A stretch of DNA of 64,000 nucleotides from Chelonoidis abingdonii. Lineage: Eukaryota; Chordata; Testudines; Testudinidae. The notes beneath the pieces were generated by a model. That model was not told where the DNA came from. It did no database searches and worked only from the letters and a program-made list of their open reading frames with translations. The position numbers were made by a program, and so were the translations under genes. Below, piece by piece: positions 11,698-23,960 of this stretch. Within the stretch, counting starts at the first letter, position 1, and the number at the start of each line of letters is the position of its first letter. The stretch is taken from positions 32,781,644-32,845,643 of the forward strand of contig NC_133776.1 of NCBI RefSeq assembly GCF_003597395.2, written 5' to 3'.

Positions 11698-11715
11698 GAT
11701 TTTGTAGATTATAAA

Positions 11716-12180
11716 TGGACTGGGTTTTTAACAGAAATATTTTAAAGTTATATGAATGGACAAACAACAAGCATGCAATAATATAATACAAGGAAATTAC
11801 GGTCAAAGTTCAGGTGGCAAACTACTTGTTATGCTCCATTTTCAAAATGTATGATGTTGCTCCTTACTGGAACTCTAGTCTTATATTGCACAATAACTTA
11901 ACTATTTTTTTATGCAGGGCAGATTCATCTCTACCTGTGGAAATACGTTTCTGCCTATAAATTTGTTTTCAGATATGATGCATCAAGCCTCAATTAAGTA
12001 TTTGGGGCCCAATCTTGCAGTTCTGATTTAGGAAAAAAACTCCCATTGTCATCAATGGGTGTTGTGGTTGAATAGGGATTGCAGGATCAGGCCCTTAATT
12101 TGAGGTTGGAGTCTTCACACAAACATGATTTTGAAGGCTGAATGCATCAGTGACTGTAATATATAGAGGAAGCTCCTGTG
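11716..12180. other. Non-coding flank with an old palindromic MITE fragment
   Basis: Mostly unrecognised AT-rich sequence. Positions 12004-12097 form an imperfect inverted repeat from GGGGCCCAATCTTGCAG to TTGCAGGATCAGGCCC, typical of an ancient amniote MITE with a CCCATTG/CAATGGG centre. Confidence 0.45.
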
Positions 12181-13280
12181 ATGGTTCTCAAGGTATCTAG
12201 GACAGAGTCATCTTGTTATCCTCCTGCCTCCAGAGAGAGGGAAACTTGCTTGTGCTTAACTAGGTGCCAGCTCCTTGACACTACCAGCCTGTTAGCCACA
12301 CAAGCACTTTCTTCTGGGCAATCCCAGCCCTTACTTTAACTTGCAGGTTAACAATAGGTGCAGCCCAGTCCCCAAACCCTTTGAAGTGTTCTCTTGTCCA
12401 ACCACTTATCCACTAAACTCTCACAGAAATACCAGGTCTTCTGTCCCAAAGAGAACAGTGTACACACCAGTTTATATGATTCAACACAGGATCAACACCT
12501 TGCTTAATACCACAGCACTGAGACATATTTATAGTGAAAAACAACTATAAGTTTATTATCAAAGATTCAAGAGATAGTGAGTAAGGGTAATGGAAACACA
12601 AAGGTTACATATAAAACAAAATCATAACACTTTCTAGAGACTAAACTCAACTACTGTGTTAGCCTCCTTGTCAAATGAAGTTTCTGACCCAAAGCCTTTT
12701 TCAACATCTTCAATGAAGGCTGGTTGTGGTCCCATTTTCATTAATGTAAACACACTGCCCATTTACTTCCTAAATGCAGGATGGTGGGGTACGTACACTG
12801 TTCCCCAAATACGATCCATCAAACCTTTGAAGTATATCTGAAGATTAGTTTCTCTTCCCCCTGCTGTGTTTCTGTTAGTTTCTTCCTGAAATCCTTATAA
12901 TCCATCTGCATTCATCTTAGATAGGTGATGGAAGACCCACTGTGAATGAGACCATACTTGATTTACATTTCAACAGAGAATACGTAAATAAATATCCCTT
13001 GTCTGATAGGAAACCTGTATCAACCCCTGCTGTGATACAGACTCTAAGAACATATTTTCAGTATACATGCAGAACTGCTTACATAGTATTTGTACATACA
13101 TTTCACAACAATGACAATGAGTAGTGTGACCCAGCTTTTCGTTTAAGACCTCACGTAACATTCTTTGGTGAACCAGAATGTACATACCAGAATCAGGATA
13201 ATATTGTAAACCCCGCGCCCACCTTGCCAGTTGGCATTGAGGAGGTCTTGGGTCACTCCAAACACCACCACTCTCATAAC
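12181..13280. repeat. Probable interspersed repeat, class not determined
   Basis: The stretch looks to me like a dispersed sequence recurrent in turtle DNA, possibly an LTR-type element. I could not find clear ends, a target duplication or coding motifs. The short open frames here show no recognisable domain. Confidence 0.3.
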
Positions 13281-13430
13281 ACGAGGAGATTTTCAAAGAC
13301 ACAAAAAGCCTTTAGATGCTCCACTTCCACTGAAAGTCAATGGAAGTGGAGCATTTAAACTCCTATTTATGCCTTTGCACATATTCCCCAGAATGCTTAT
13401 CACTAGGGTCCTTTATGCCTGAGCAGAAGC
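13281..13430. repeat. Old palindromic MITE fragment with a 14-bp-arm hairpin
   Basis: Positions 13316-13354 are a perfect hairpin: ATGCTCCACTTCCA, an 11-base loop, then its exact complement. The flanks (GATTTTCAAAGACAC on the left) resemble an ancient palindromic MITE of amniotes. A decayed relative lies near 33690-33775. Confidence 0.6.
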
Positions 13431-14259
13431 AGGTGTTTCCAGTGTGACTATCATTAAGAACCCTTGGTCCAATGACTTCTCCCACTCTTTTCAGATAGGA
13501 CTCAGTTGGCAGTCTTTGTGCACCCAAAATTTTCACTGAGTTCAGAGAGAGTTTCAGTCTGGCAAAGAAAATTATGCCTCTCTTGAGTAAGGGCTGCTTG
13601 AATCCATAGATAAATTCTCCTCTTCACTGCCTACTTCTGGGGTTGTTTAAGGCAGAGAATGCATCCTTCCCTATTCCATAACATTAATCTGGTGATTATT
13701 GAGGCATGTTGGGGCCCAATGAGATGGATGACCCAAGACCTGGATAATAGAAGGAAAAGGTGGCCCACTTCACCTTCTTTCCCTACATAATTTTTACAGT
13801 ATTGTAATTTTGGTTTTATCAAGCTACAGTATTTAATAGGATATGGCCCAACACAAATATATCGCATTCATTCTTTTTCAGCGATGGGGCTGCTAACACA
13901 TGACTTGTGGAAGAGCCACTTGTGGAGTCATGAAGCATGTGACTAAACTGTGTAAATCTGTGGCTCCCAAATGTGATCCATGAGTATTTATTGATGGTCT
14001 GTAGCGAGCAGGCTGGTCCCATGTGCCTGTCTCCTCATTTCCAGCTGCTAAACTGAAGTAAAAGATGCTAAAACTACATTAAACACTTTCCTGATATTAC
14101 TTACCCATGTAAATGATTATATTTGCCCCAGTGGTGTTACTCAATTGCCAGTAATATAGGAGGTGGTCTGCACAGTAGTCAGTAGGAGGGGAGATTGTCT
14201 CAAGGACCAATCTCTCTATTAAGATGTGGTTCACACTGAAAAGTTTTGAAAATCCTTTA
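13431..14259. other. Non-coding stretch, nothing recognised
   Basis: AT-rich sequence with only short open frames and no motif I can name. Confidence 0.4.
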
Positions 14260-14267
14260 GATAAACA

Positions 14268-14563
14268 TAGGGGCAGCTCTCTATATTTTGCTGCCCCAAG
14301 CATAGCAGTCAGGCAGCTTTCGGTGGCATGCCTGTGAGAGGTCCACTGGTAATGCGGATTGGGCAGCATGCCTGCGGGAGGTCTGCCGGTCCCGCATCTT
14401 CGGCGTACCCGCCGCCGAATTGCCGCCGAAACTGCGGGACCGGTGGACCTCCCACAGGCATGCTGCCGAAGGCAGCCTGACGGCCATCCTCACAGCAACC
14501 AGCAGGCCGCCCCCCTGCGGCTTGCCACCCCAGGTACGTGCTTGGTTCCTGGAGCCATTCCTG
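14268..14563 (-). mobile_element. hAT-like MITE, GC-rich (family B)
   Basis: The 8-bp direct repeat GATAAACA lies on both sides (14260-14267 and 14564-14571). The ends TAGGGGCAGCTC and GGAGCCATTCCTG are decayed forms of the CAGGGGCGGCTC / GAGCCGCCCCTG termini of the copy at 53277-53600, in the opposite orientation. The GC-rich body contains inverted segments and several spurious open frames on both strands. Confidence 0.88.
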
Positions 14564-14571
14564 GATAAACA

Positions 14572-16820
14572 AATACAGAGTCAGCTCCTGCAGCTGCACC
14601 ATGTTCCAAACTCCCTGACTTCCAAGGGAGTTCTGAGTGTGGAGCCACTGCAGGATCTGACCCATGACACTGTTCGAACATCTACATATATTATGCACAT
14701 ATACATTGAGTTTGAAATTAATGTGTTAAAAATAAAGTTAGTGTTTCAGGTGGGATGCACCCATGTTAAAAGAAGGCATTTTTAGTGGTTTTAGATGGCT
14801 CACCCAAGCTTCAAAATAAATTATTTCTTTTAAAGATTTTTTAAAGAGATGACATTAGAGCATCCAACCAGCAATTAAGAAATGTAGGAGAAATCAGGAA
14901 GGCCAGGAAGAACAGCTCTCAGTGCTAAGAGACAGCTCAGAAACAGCTGAGAGTAGAAGCCAAATGTAGAGAACTTCTTTAAACCGTATTACATAATGAG
15001 TTTTATTTGTGCTTGTCAGTAACAATGTAGAGGGCATCTTGAGAAGCAATGTCAGAAAGGCCATGGCTAACTTGTAAAAATACATTTGATATTTGCAGTG
15101 AGGCCACATGAGACCATCTATATATATCCCAATTACAGACAACAGTATATGGGGTTGGATTATCTATAGTTGCAAGTATAACTGGAATCTTATTTCCATT
15201 CATAAATGGTGGCTGTAAAACCGACCTGATTTACAGATTAGTGCTCAATAAGGTACCACTAGGTAATATTCAGGACATTGCTTCATTCTGAACATTTGTA
15301 TTTTAGCAAAGTTTTGAGGTGTATTTAACATCTAAACCCATCTGTAGAATGATTTATGAATGCTGATTGCAAGTGCAGCTTTCTGATTTACTGTATTGTC
15401 AATGCACTGGATGTATGAAAGGGTGAATGAGTACAGGTAGGTCTGCCTAGGTTTCCAGAATTGTAATTAATATTTTTTGTTTTAAATGTAGATTAATATT
15501 AAATGCTTACAATGATAATTGCCACATTTCTCTGCAGAGTTTCTAGGGAGCTGGTACTTGAATGTCTATATTTATTTGTTGAAGGGAACATATGTGAATA
15601 ACACAATCTGATATATCTGATGGCCAGTTTTTAATGAATATGAGTTGGGGAGGCCAGAAGTGGGACAAGCCACCCTCAGTTATGGGACCCATTTCTGCTC
15701 TCATTGAAGTGAATGGCAAAACTCCTATTGGCTTAAGTTGGGTTTGGAACCATTCCTTGACTTGCAAGCATACCGAAGAGAATTCAGTGCATCCACAGTC
15801 ATGTCCAGAGCTTAGACAGCAGGTCTGCTCTCTAATAGCTATGAGCTTAAGGGGTATTTAAGGGGACAGATCTTGCAGGGCATTTTATAGGCACCTGCCA
15901 GAAAATGCACACCTAGCATAGAGAGCAGAGAGTAAAATATTTCTGCTCCAATCCTGAAAAGCGGGTACTTAGACCTTCTGTGAAAGGAATCATGGAGGGA
16001 TGGGGTCTAGGGTTCAGAAATGTGACCTGTGCTTTCTATTTACTTTTCCTTTCTTGGCCCAGCAATGGTCTTCATCCTTACACACTTGTGCAGGTGTGCA
16101 CAGACCACGTGTGGGGCTGCTGCTGCACAGAATGTTGGTTCATGACATTATTTTGTAATGAATGTGTGCCCAGAACTGTAGCCTATTTATTGACATGCCA
16201 TTGAGGAATGACAAGCTTCCCAACTACATGTAGCATGTGAACTAGAGTAGAAATTACTCCTGTGAGTTACGCAGCTGGCCTGTAGAAACTGTCCTATAGT
16301 GCTATGGCAATACTGGAATTTTTCACGTGGGAAGCTTGGTGTATCCATTTGAATGTTAGAATCTAGAATGTCAAGCCAGCTCACAGCTGTTTCACAGCAA
16401 GGCTAGCGTCTGAGCTCTGGAAACAAGGTGAAAGGGTATGGATGCACACAGTTCTAATCTGCATGCCAGGGGAGAGATTTGGCAGTTAGAACTAGAATCA
16501 TTATTATGTTTTCTCATGTGAGAGTTGATTTGTTTAAAGTTTCCTGCTCATTGTGTCTGTGCTGAATTCAGCCTCATTTATCATGTTTATGTCAACAGTA
16601 CCCAATGAAAGTGTGAGTCTGACAGTTTGCTTTATTTTTATGTATAAATTCCATTGCAGTACAATATTCCAGGCAGTGCAATTGTAAGGAATTATTGCAC
16701 TTCATGACTGGTTAAAGTCATTGGGTTGACATCCACATGCCTTATAGCACCATATAATGCATAGAGTAAGAACCCAGATATCCACAGCATGTCTTATTGC
16801 CCATAACAGTCAACATGATC
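14572..16820. other. Non-coding stretch, nothing recognised
   Basis: AT-rich sequence. A faint palindromic repeat remnant may lie near 15660-15760. No gene is recognised. Confidence 0.4.
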
Positions 16821-16829
16821 AAGTGGTCT

Positions 16830-17095
16830 GAACAGAGGCCTAAGAACCAGGAGCTCCTGCCTTCTGACCCTAACTCTGCCACTACATGGTCTGTGAAGTT
16901 ATTTAAACTTTCTGGGGCAAATTCATGTAATTCAGTGGAAACACATCAGGGATGAATTTGGCCCTCTCAGTTTCCCCATCTGTAAAATGGGAATAATAAA
17001 CCTTACCTACCTCACAGGAGTGTTCTGAGGATTAGCTAACGTTTGTAAAATGCTTAATAAAATGCAAAGAACTTTGTAGGTGCTAAGTAATATTC
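16830..17095 (+). repeat. MIR-type SINE, split by a small palindromic MITE
   Basis: The SINE core reads ACTCTGCCACTACATGG near 16874 and CTCAGTTTCCCCATCTGTAA at 16965-16985, followed by a TACCTCACAGG.GTGTTCTGAGGATTA segment. These are typical MIR features. Positions 16914-16964 do not belong to MIR and form a palindrome (GGGGCAAATTCAT against ATGAATTTGGCCC) inserted in the middle. Confidence 0.8.
16914..16964. mobile_element. Small palindromic MITE remnant inside MIR
   Basis: Inverted ends GGGGCAAATTCAT and ATGAATTTGGCCC bracket a short centre. Removing it joins two parts of a MIR (AACTTTCT and CTCTCAGTTTCC), so it inserted into an older SINE. No clear target duplication is visible. Confidence 0.6.
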
Positions 17096-18570
17096 ATTGA
17101 CCTTCAGCACAAGAAATGTCATATTCGAACGGGCTTGTAATCGCCCTGAGAAAGGACAATGGCTCTTTCTAAAATCAGGAACTTCTGGACAAACAAGTGG
17201 ACAGTGTACCCTATCTGTACTCCTCATAGTCCTACCTCTAGAAGAGCCTGATTCTGCTGTCTTTGAGATCAATGGCAGAACTCCCAGTGACTTCAGTGGG
17301 GGTCTCAGAAGGCCTCAAATGAACAGTACACCTTTTTACAAGCCAACTACATGCAAAGGAGTCAGTGGAGAAGCAGGGAGGAAAGCAAAAGAGGTTTGCC
17401 TTTCTTTCATAAATGCTGCCTAGTGATTCATTTGTACAGAGCAGCCATTTAACACTCATCAGTCCTGGTTGTTCATTTGGGGCTTGATCTTATTCCCAAT
17501 TATTGTGATGACAATGGTAAAAGATTTCCATTGGTGTAAATGGGAGTAGGATCTGGCCTCAAATGCCCTCATGGCCTTTGTGCTCCACTAACTCTTATCT
17601 CAGTAATAAAGACCTGCTGCGCCAGTTTCATTAAGTAAGTAGAGTAAACTTTGTTTATTTTTTGCTTCTGTCTAACATACATATACCCCAATGACTTCAG
17701 CCAACTCAGGCCTTGCCCTGTACATTCATCAAAACTGAACGTAACGCATCTGATCCTTCTCTTCATCCATTTTGCCCTTCTTTCTAGAAATCCTCTATGA
17801 ATCATTGCTACAAGGAGCACAACTGCATAACTTTTAAGGCACAATTTAAAGCTAAGGGTATGAAATATGGGGCACCATTCTTTATATACTCAGGTGAGAT
17901 GTAAGAAGATAAGAAGGTTTTACATGGATCAAAAAATACAGACCTCCTTTCAATATATTTATTTCTGTTGGAGCAGAAAAGCTACATTATTTCTTCCCTT
18001 CACAGTTTGCTAAAGTAGGGCCTACTCTGCTCCACTGAAATCAATGGCAATTTAGCAATTGACTCAAATGAGAGCAAGTTTATGCCCATAATTATTTAAG
18101 AGGAAAGACCACCAGTAGACTTCCAGTTCTCTGGGAGCTTCTTCATGGCTGGCTATATGCAAATCTTAAGGAGCCTCCTATTGAGCATTCCTGCTGCAGG
18201 TGAATGCCTTAAGGCTTGCAGTTGCAAATGGGAGTCAATACTATGGAGAGGCATAAAGAAAATATAGCAACAGTTGCATCTTTTTATCAGCTATTGATTC
18301 AAGCACATTTCGGTATATTTTGTTTAAGGGCCTCTGCATGCAACTGAATAAAACAGTATGATTCTTCGTTTCAATTTGATTGTGTTTGTTTTTTGAGGAA
18401 TTTGCTGTCTGTAAAGTCTTGGATGCTGACTACTGCATAATTACTATGCACTTTTAGCAAAAAAAAGTGTAAGCTATAAATAAAGTTGTTTCTGAACTCC
18501 TTGTAGAAAGGGATGTGTGTGGTTTGTTCATTTCTTTCTCTAAGCTAGCGTGGGCCACTGGGAACAGAAA
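17096..18570. other. Non-coding stretch with old palindromic MITE remnants
   Basis: Fragments near 17243-17310, 17475-17561 and 18010-18075 share the GATTCTG / CCATTG / GGATCTGGCC vocabulary of ancient amniote MITEs. The rest is unrecognised. Confidence 0.35.
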
Positions 18571-18574
18571 TGCA

Positions 18575-19690
18575 CTAGATACATCCATTTAGATAAGCTA
18601 GATGCATTCAAGTTGGCAGGGCCTGATGAAATTTACCCTAGCATACTTAAAGAACTAGCCGAAGCAATCTCAGACCTGTTAGCCATTATATTTTGAGAAC
18701 TCATAGAGCACAAGTGAGGTACCAGAGGACTGGAGAAGGGCAAACAGAATCTATCTTTTAAAAGGGAAACAAAGAGGACCCAGGAAATTATAGACCACTC
18801 AGCCTAACCTCAATTCCTGGAAAGATACTGGAACAAATTATCAAACAATCAATTTATAAGCACCTAGGGTTATAGGGTAATAGCCAACATGGATTTGTCA
18901 AGAACAAATCATGCCAAATCAAACTAATTTCCTTCTTTGATAGGGTTACAGGCTTCGTAGCTGGAGAGGGAGCTGTATGTGTGATATATTTTGAGTCTAA
19001 TAGGGCTTTAGACACAGTCCCACAGATATTCTCATAAACAAACTAGGGAAATGTGGTCTAGATTAAATTACTCATAAGATATTTGCATAGCAAGTTGAAA
19101 GACTATACTCAATGAGTAGTTATCAATGGTTGGCTATGCAAACTGGGAGGATATATATAGTGGGATCCCACAAGGGTCTGTCCTGGGTCCAATACTACTC
19201 AATATTTTTATTAATGATTTGGATAATGGAGTGAAGAGTATGCTTATAAAATTTGCAGATGACACCAAACTTGGAGGGATTGCAAGCACTTGGAGAACAG
19301 GATTACAATTCAAAAAGGACCTTGATAAATTGAAGAATTGGTCGGAAATCAACAAGATGAAATTTAATAAATGCAAGTGCAAAGCCTTACACTTATGGAG
19401 AAAAAAAAATCAAATGCACAAATACAAAATGGGGAATTAGTACTACTGCAGAGAAGGATCTGGGGGTTTATAACAGATCATGAAAAGGACCCAACAAGAT
19501 GCAGATAAAAAAAAATGCTATTAGCATTCTGGAGTGTATTAACAACAGAAAATGATAAAAGGTTTAGAAAACCTGACCTATGAGGAAAGATTAAAAAAAC
19601 TGGGCATCTTTAGTATTTGAGAAAAGAAGACCGAGGGAGTCCTGATAATCTTCAAATATATTAAGGGCAGTTATAAAGAAGATGATAATT
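18575..19690 (+). mobile_element. CR1 LINE, + strand, reverse-transcriptase part and 3' region
   Basis: A 104-codon open piece at 19126-19440 carries IPQGSVLGPILLNIFINDL and FADDTKLGG, the reverse-transcriptase motifs around the catalytic aspartates. Upstream pieces (a GPDE segment at 18620, then a KIL.QII segment near 18830) are in broken frames. The 3' part contains the ACCTATGAGGAAAGATTAAA block shared with other CR1 copies here. It is truncated and non-functional. Confidence 0.9.
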
Positions 19691-20700
19691 AATTCTTCTC
19701 CATGTGCTTTTTTACTTTTCTGAGAACTATGGTAGTCAATCCATGTTACAGAGAACCCCATCTTAAAACTGCTAGCAACAACTGTACTTAAAGGATTGTA
19801 GCTAGCACAGTTCTGACTGTAGTATAAACAGAGTTATTTAATACAGCCAAAATGTTGGTGGTTCAACTAAACAAATTGATTTAATCGTTTAAGTTAAAAG
19901 ATATTAAGAAATGTTGTTGGGTGAAAGAGTTTTATATTTAAATGAATGCCATTTGAGAGAGGAAGCTGTCAGCTTTCTAATAAAGTCTGATTTATGGCAC
20001 AATCCAATATTCCATATGTATGGATTTGGCATTTGGCAGATTACCTTTCTTCAAAAGCTGTATTAAAGGCTTTTCTGTTTTCATCAACACACAGTAGCTT
20101 TCTCAGTCACACCTACTGTAAAGCATCCTGTTCTGTATTAAATAAAATGCAATTGTTTCCCTTTGCAATCGGTTTAAAAATCAATGGCTCTTTCCAAATA
20201 CAAAAGTGATTACCTGAATTTAGACCATCTTTTAGAAATTCCATGAACATCTAGTTCATGTATTTTCACTTGTATGTATGTTCATCTATATGCATTTACA
20301 TAGATTTTTAGTCCTTGGTTGTTTTATCTTGGTTTCTCTGGATTTTTTCACTTCTCTCAAGTTTTCTTCCACTTGTTCACTGAATATTTAATTTTATGGA
20401 ACTTCTACAAATCTGAACAAATTGAAGATTCTAAGATGAACACTGTCAGCACCCAGGAAATTGCAATGAAACATATCCCACTCAGCAATATTTCTCTTAG
20501 AATGTCAGGTGAATATTCCAAGAAATTCTCCTTTTGGATATACTAATGAAAAAATAGACCTGAACACAAAAGCACTGAGATATAATATTCACATGAAAAG
20601 ATAATTCTAATTGGTGGACAAATGTAGCATCTGTGTTGATTTCTGATATAACTGCAGTGGTTAGAACTCATTAGGTAACTATATAAAGCAAGGTAACAAT
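19691..20700. other. Non-coding stretch, nothing recognised
   Basis: AT-rich sequence with no recognisable gene or repeat. Confidence 0.4.
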
Positions 20701-20705
20701 CCAAG

Positions 20706-20836
20706 TCATAAATACCCTGATTCAACAAGATACTTAAGCATGTGCTTAACTAAGCACATAAGTCATTTCACTGAAGACACCAGAACTACTTGTCTTAAAG
20801 TTAGGCATTTGCTTAAATACCTTGTTGAATCAGGAC
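20706..20836. repeat. Palindromic MITE remnant
   Basis: Left arm CTGATTCAACAAGATACTTAA and right arm AAATACCTTGTTGAATCAGG are inverted repeats about 130 bp apart. A second decayed relative is at about 22885-22970, with AATTCAGCAAAGCACTTAA. Confidence 0.65.
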
Positions 20837-21063
20837 CAAAAGCAATAACACTTGAAATGTAGTTGCATTAGATATCTGCTTTCAGCCTTGTACCTCAAAA
20901 TGCACCGGAAATGTATTGTCATCCAAGATAATTGCATACACTGCCTTGTGTTAAAGATCACAGAGTTCATGGCCCTGACAGAAACCCTGTTTTAGTCAAA
21001 TGGAGGCTTTCCATTAACTTAAATGGACATTGGAATCGGCCCAGTCTTCAAATATTAACCTAA

Positions 21064-21377
21064 GTATGTATCTACTTTGCTTTTTGTATGTAAAGGGCAC
21101 CATCAGATACAAGCTGGGAACTTTTTGTTGAGCTTTGTGGGAGTTCTCAGGATACATGTATGCTGTAGGTGGGAGCAAGCCTCCCTGCCCATACAGACAG
21201 TCTCACACAACAAGGCTGGAGCTAGCAAGCTGAAAATAGCAGTGTGGACACAATGGCTGGAGCTGGAGAGCCTGAGCACCAGCCTGTGCCACAGTGTCCA
21301 CACTGCTATTTTTAGCATGCTCAAAAGAGTCTGTCTAGGCTGGGAGATTCACTCCCAGCTGCAGTGAAGACATACCC
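21064..21377. mobile_element. Harbinger-like MITE
   Basis: The right end CTGCAGTGAAGACATACCC is the inverse of a GGGTATGTCTACACTGCAG-type terminus, and the left end GTATGTATCTACTTTGC is a decayed form. Flanking triplets are TAA (21061-21063) and TTA (21378-21380). It also carries an internal inverted segment (AAAATAGCAGTGTGGACAC and its complement near 21230-21312). It belongs with the MITE at 31466-31727. Confidence 0.6.
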
Positions 21378-21380
21378 TTA

Positions 21381-23630
21381 GAGAGTTCTACAAAACATCT
21401 TTAGATCTCCCATTGCAAAGCCTGGCATTTGTGTAATTTCACCCTCTGAAAGATGGCAAGGATTTAAAATATTTAACTATAGCAAAAAATTCCACTGCCA
21501 CCTAGCAAATAGTCAATGAAGGACTAAGATATCTGAAGGCTGTATTCCACAGCTGTCATTTAGGGCCCTTCCCATTGACTCCAGTGGACTTTGGATCAGG
21601 CTCTTGGACATAATATTTGACTTTTAAAGTAAGAAAAGAAAAAAAACCTCTCAAGGTACTTCAGCTTAACTGTCATCAGGATGGGAACGAAATACAGTCA
21701 TTTGTTTGGTGACTAGTTTACTGGCATTTGATATCTCACCACTACGTTGTAACCATTAGCTGATTCCTCATTGTCTTGATATCAAACAGGGAATATAAAA
21801 GTCATCTTTTTTAACCCTTTGATACCAATTCTCTTACAAACAGCCTTAGGAGTTACCTACAGGCATACTGTCCAGGAGAGGAAAGGACATTTGTACAGAA
21901 TTTTAAACTTCAGATTATATGTTCTAGGTATGGTCCTGGAACAATGTGTGGTTAGTCAAATTTGTATATACAGAGAAGCCTTGGGGGAGGGGGTTACTCC
22001 CCCCACCCCAAAAGTCATTGTGATGCCCTAAGGACTTAGTCCTGTCCTTGGTGGCAGCAGCTAGCATTGCAGTCTGGAGCAGGTAAACTAGCAGATGCAT
22101 CCTCTGCAACAGGAATCCTTCTAGCACAAGGCAGGATGTTTTTTTTTAATTTATTTACAGCAAACTCAGGAGTGAGGACTGATAACAGCATACATGCTAG
22201 CTGGAGATACCCCTTCCACTGGACCCAGCCCTTTGGGAAAGGTGTGTGTACTGCAGGAGAGTGGCATCTTGGGGTTAGTCCTGTCTATGGAGCAGGTTTA
22301 GTTAATTTGGCCTCCCTGCACCATCTTTGGAGGATTTGGCCCAAAGGCTCAAGAGATATGCCAGATACCTACTAATCAGTCTACTAACAAAGACAGGTCA
22401 GAACACCATGCACCTCCTGGCTGCTGGAATGGCAGGCGCCCCACTATCTTTCCTCATTCTCCTGCCCTGCCCTCTCCTCTCCTCTCCCCGCTCCCCCTTT
22501 TGGTTGCTGGGGGGGAACGTCTACTTTTTGCCCTTTCTTAACTGCTGTTCTGGGGGCTGGGGCAAAACCAGAGCCCAACTTCTCCCAGTAGGAGAGTATT
22601 TGTTTTCCACTATCTTTGCCCAAAGCCCTATGTGTTCCATGGTTCTGGGACCACAGTATCCAAACTGATACAGAACTGTATTGCAGAATCTCAGCTTTCA
22701 CTGTAAAAAAAAAAAAATTCTGCGTCTAGCCCTTGTGTACATGAAGGAACTCTGGAAATGTGAATCAAAACAGCACTGACGGAAGCGTACAGGAAAATCA
22801 GGGAGTGGCCCACAAGTCAATGTTACAGCTTGCTTTGTCTAATGTACCAGCAGGCATTCCCCTAGCGTTGGGGCAGATTGCCTTCTCATAGGCCTCAATT
22901 CAGCAAAGCACTTAAGTACATGCTTAAAGTCAAACAAGTGCTTAACTGTATCCTTATTCAGCAATATGGATGAATGTAAGTTTCTCTTTTGGAGTAACCC
23001 AGTATGCATTTTATGTCAGGGTCAGTCAGTTATGAACACAAGAATCCTGTAATGCCAGATGTGCCATTGGATCTGTTCAAAAGTTAATCTGATCTAATGA
23101 AATATTCATGCTTTAGCTAGAGATCATATTGATTCCTTTTAAGATTAAATGCACATGTCAAGGACTACATTTTACATTAAGAGAATATTTTTATCCTAGT
23201 TGTTGGAGCATATATAGTATATTTTATTCAACTGTAAATATTCGTATTTTAACTTCAGTGTGCTATAGCCTTAACTTTATTTTAACTTAGTTCTGGTGTG
23301 TACAGTATTATACAAAGTAAATTCCAATTAAGTTTTCTGATTTTCATGAAAAGGAAATTTATAATTAAATGCAGAAGTACAACAATCCCATTTAAATGCA
23401 AGATTCAGGTTGCACAATTAAAATCACAAAAACTAGAAAAGGTTAGGCACTCAACAGCAACCTCAGTGCAGCTGCATTGCTCATCCTGTGAGTGTTATGG
23501 CATACATCTACTGACATGATTAGTTGTAACATGTAAAGCTACACATTTAACAGTGAATAGAAAATAGCACATGGAAGTGTTGCTGTTTTGGATTCCCTAG
23601 TTTTATTGAGAAGAAGGTTGAATTACTTGG
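21381..23630. other. Non-coding stretch, mostly unrecognised
   Basis: Contains the palindromic MITE remnant near 22885-22970 and a run of about 13 A near 22706. No gene is recognised. Confidence 0.4.
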
Positions 23631-23635
23631 ACGGC

Positions 23636-23960
23636 AAACTCTTTGGGGCAGGGGCTGTTTTTAATGTGCTTGTACAGAGCCCTATATAATGGGGCCCTAG
23701 ATGCTGCCATCATACAAACAGGACACAATGTCTTAAATTTATTTTTGTAAAAGGCCCATTCAGTGCACAAGAAACACATATAGTACTGCAGGCTGGGAAG
23801 GTGTTGCATTGTTCAGCTATATACAAACCCGAAATGGGGAGGGGGGGGGAATAAGTATAGGGTGGAGCATAGCTCAAACCCATAATACTCTGTGTAACCC
23901 AGTTAATCCCTTCATGATCACTATACTACATCCCTCTACTCTTAATTTACAGCCTGGATG
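23636..23960. repeat. Old interspersed repeats; copy A of a dispersed repeat at 23743-23960
   Basis: Positions 23636-23735 read AAACTCTTTGGGGCAGGGG and CCTATATAATGGGGCCC, an old amniote repeat tail. Positions 23743-23840 and 23883-23955 match 25228-25325 and 26074-26140 in order (for example AGTACTGCAGGC and GTAACCCAGTTAA), so both loci carry copies of one repeat. Confidence 0.6.

Larger units (their letters stand above)
10154..11715 (+). other. PAQR9: Probable PAQR9 3'UTR
   Basis: The sequence after the stop codon turns AT-rich, and the first canonical AATAAA is at 11692-11697. The interval would be a 3'UTR of about 1.5 kb. It contains the 108-bp triplicate repeat and old palindromic repeat fragments near 11050-11120 and 11310-11405. 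Its extent is inferred and no transcript evidence is available. Confidence 0.45.
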
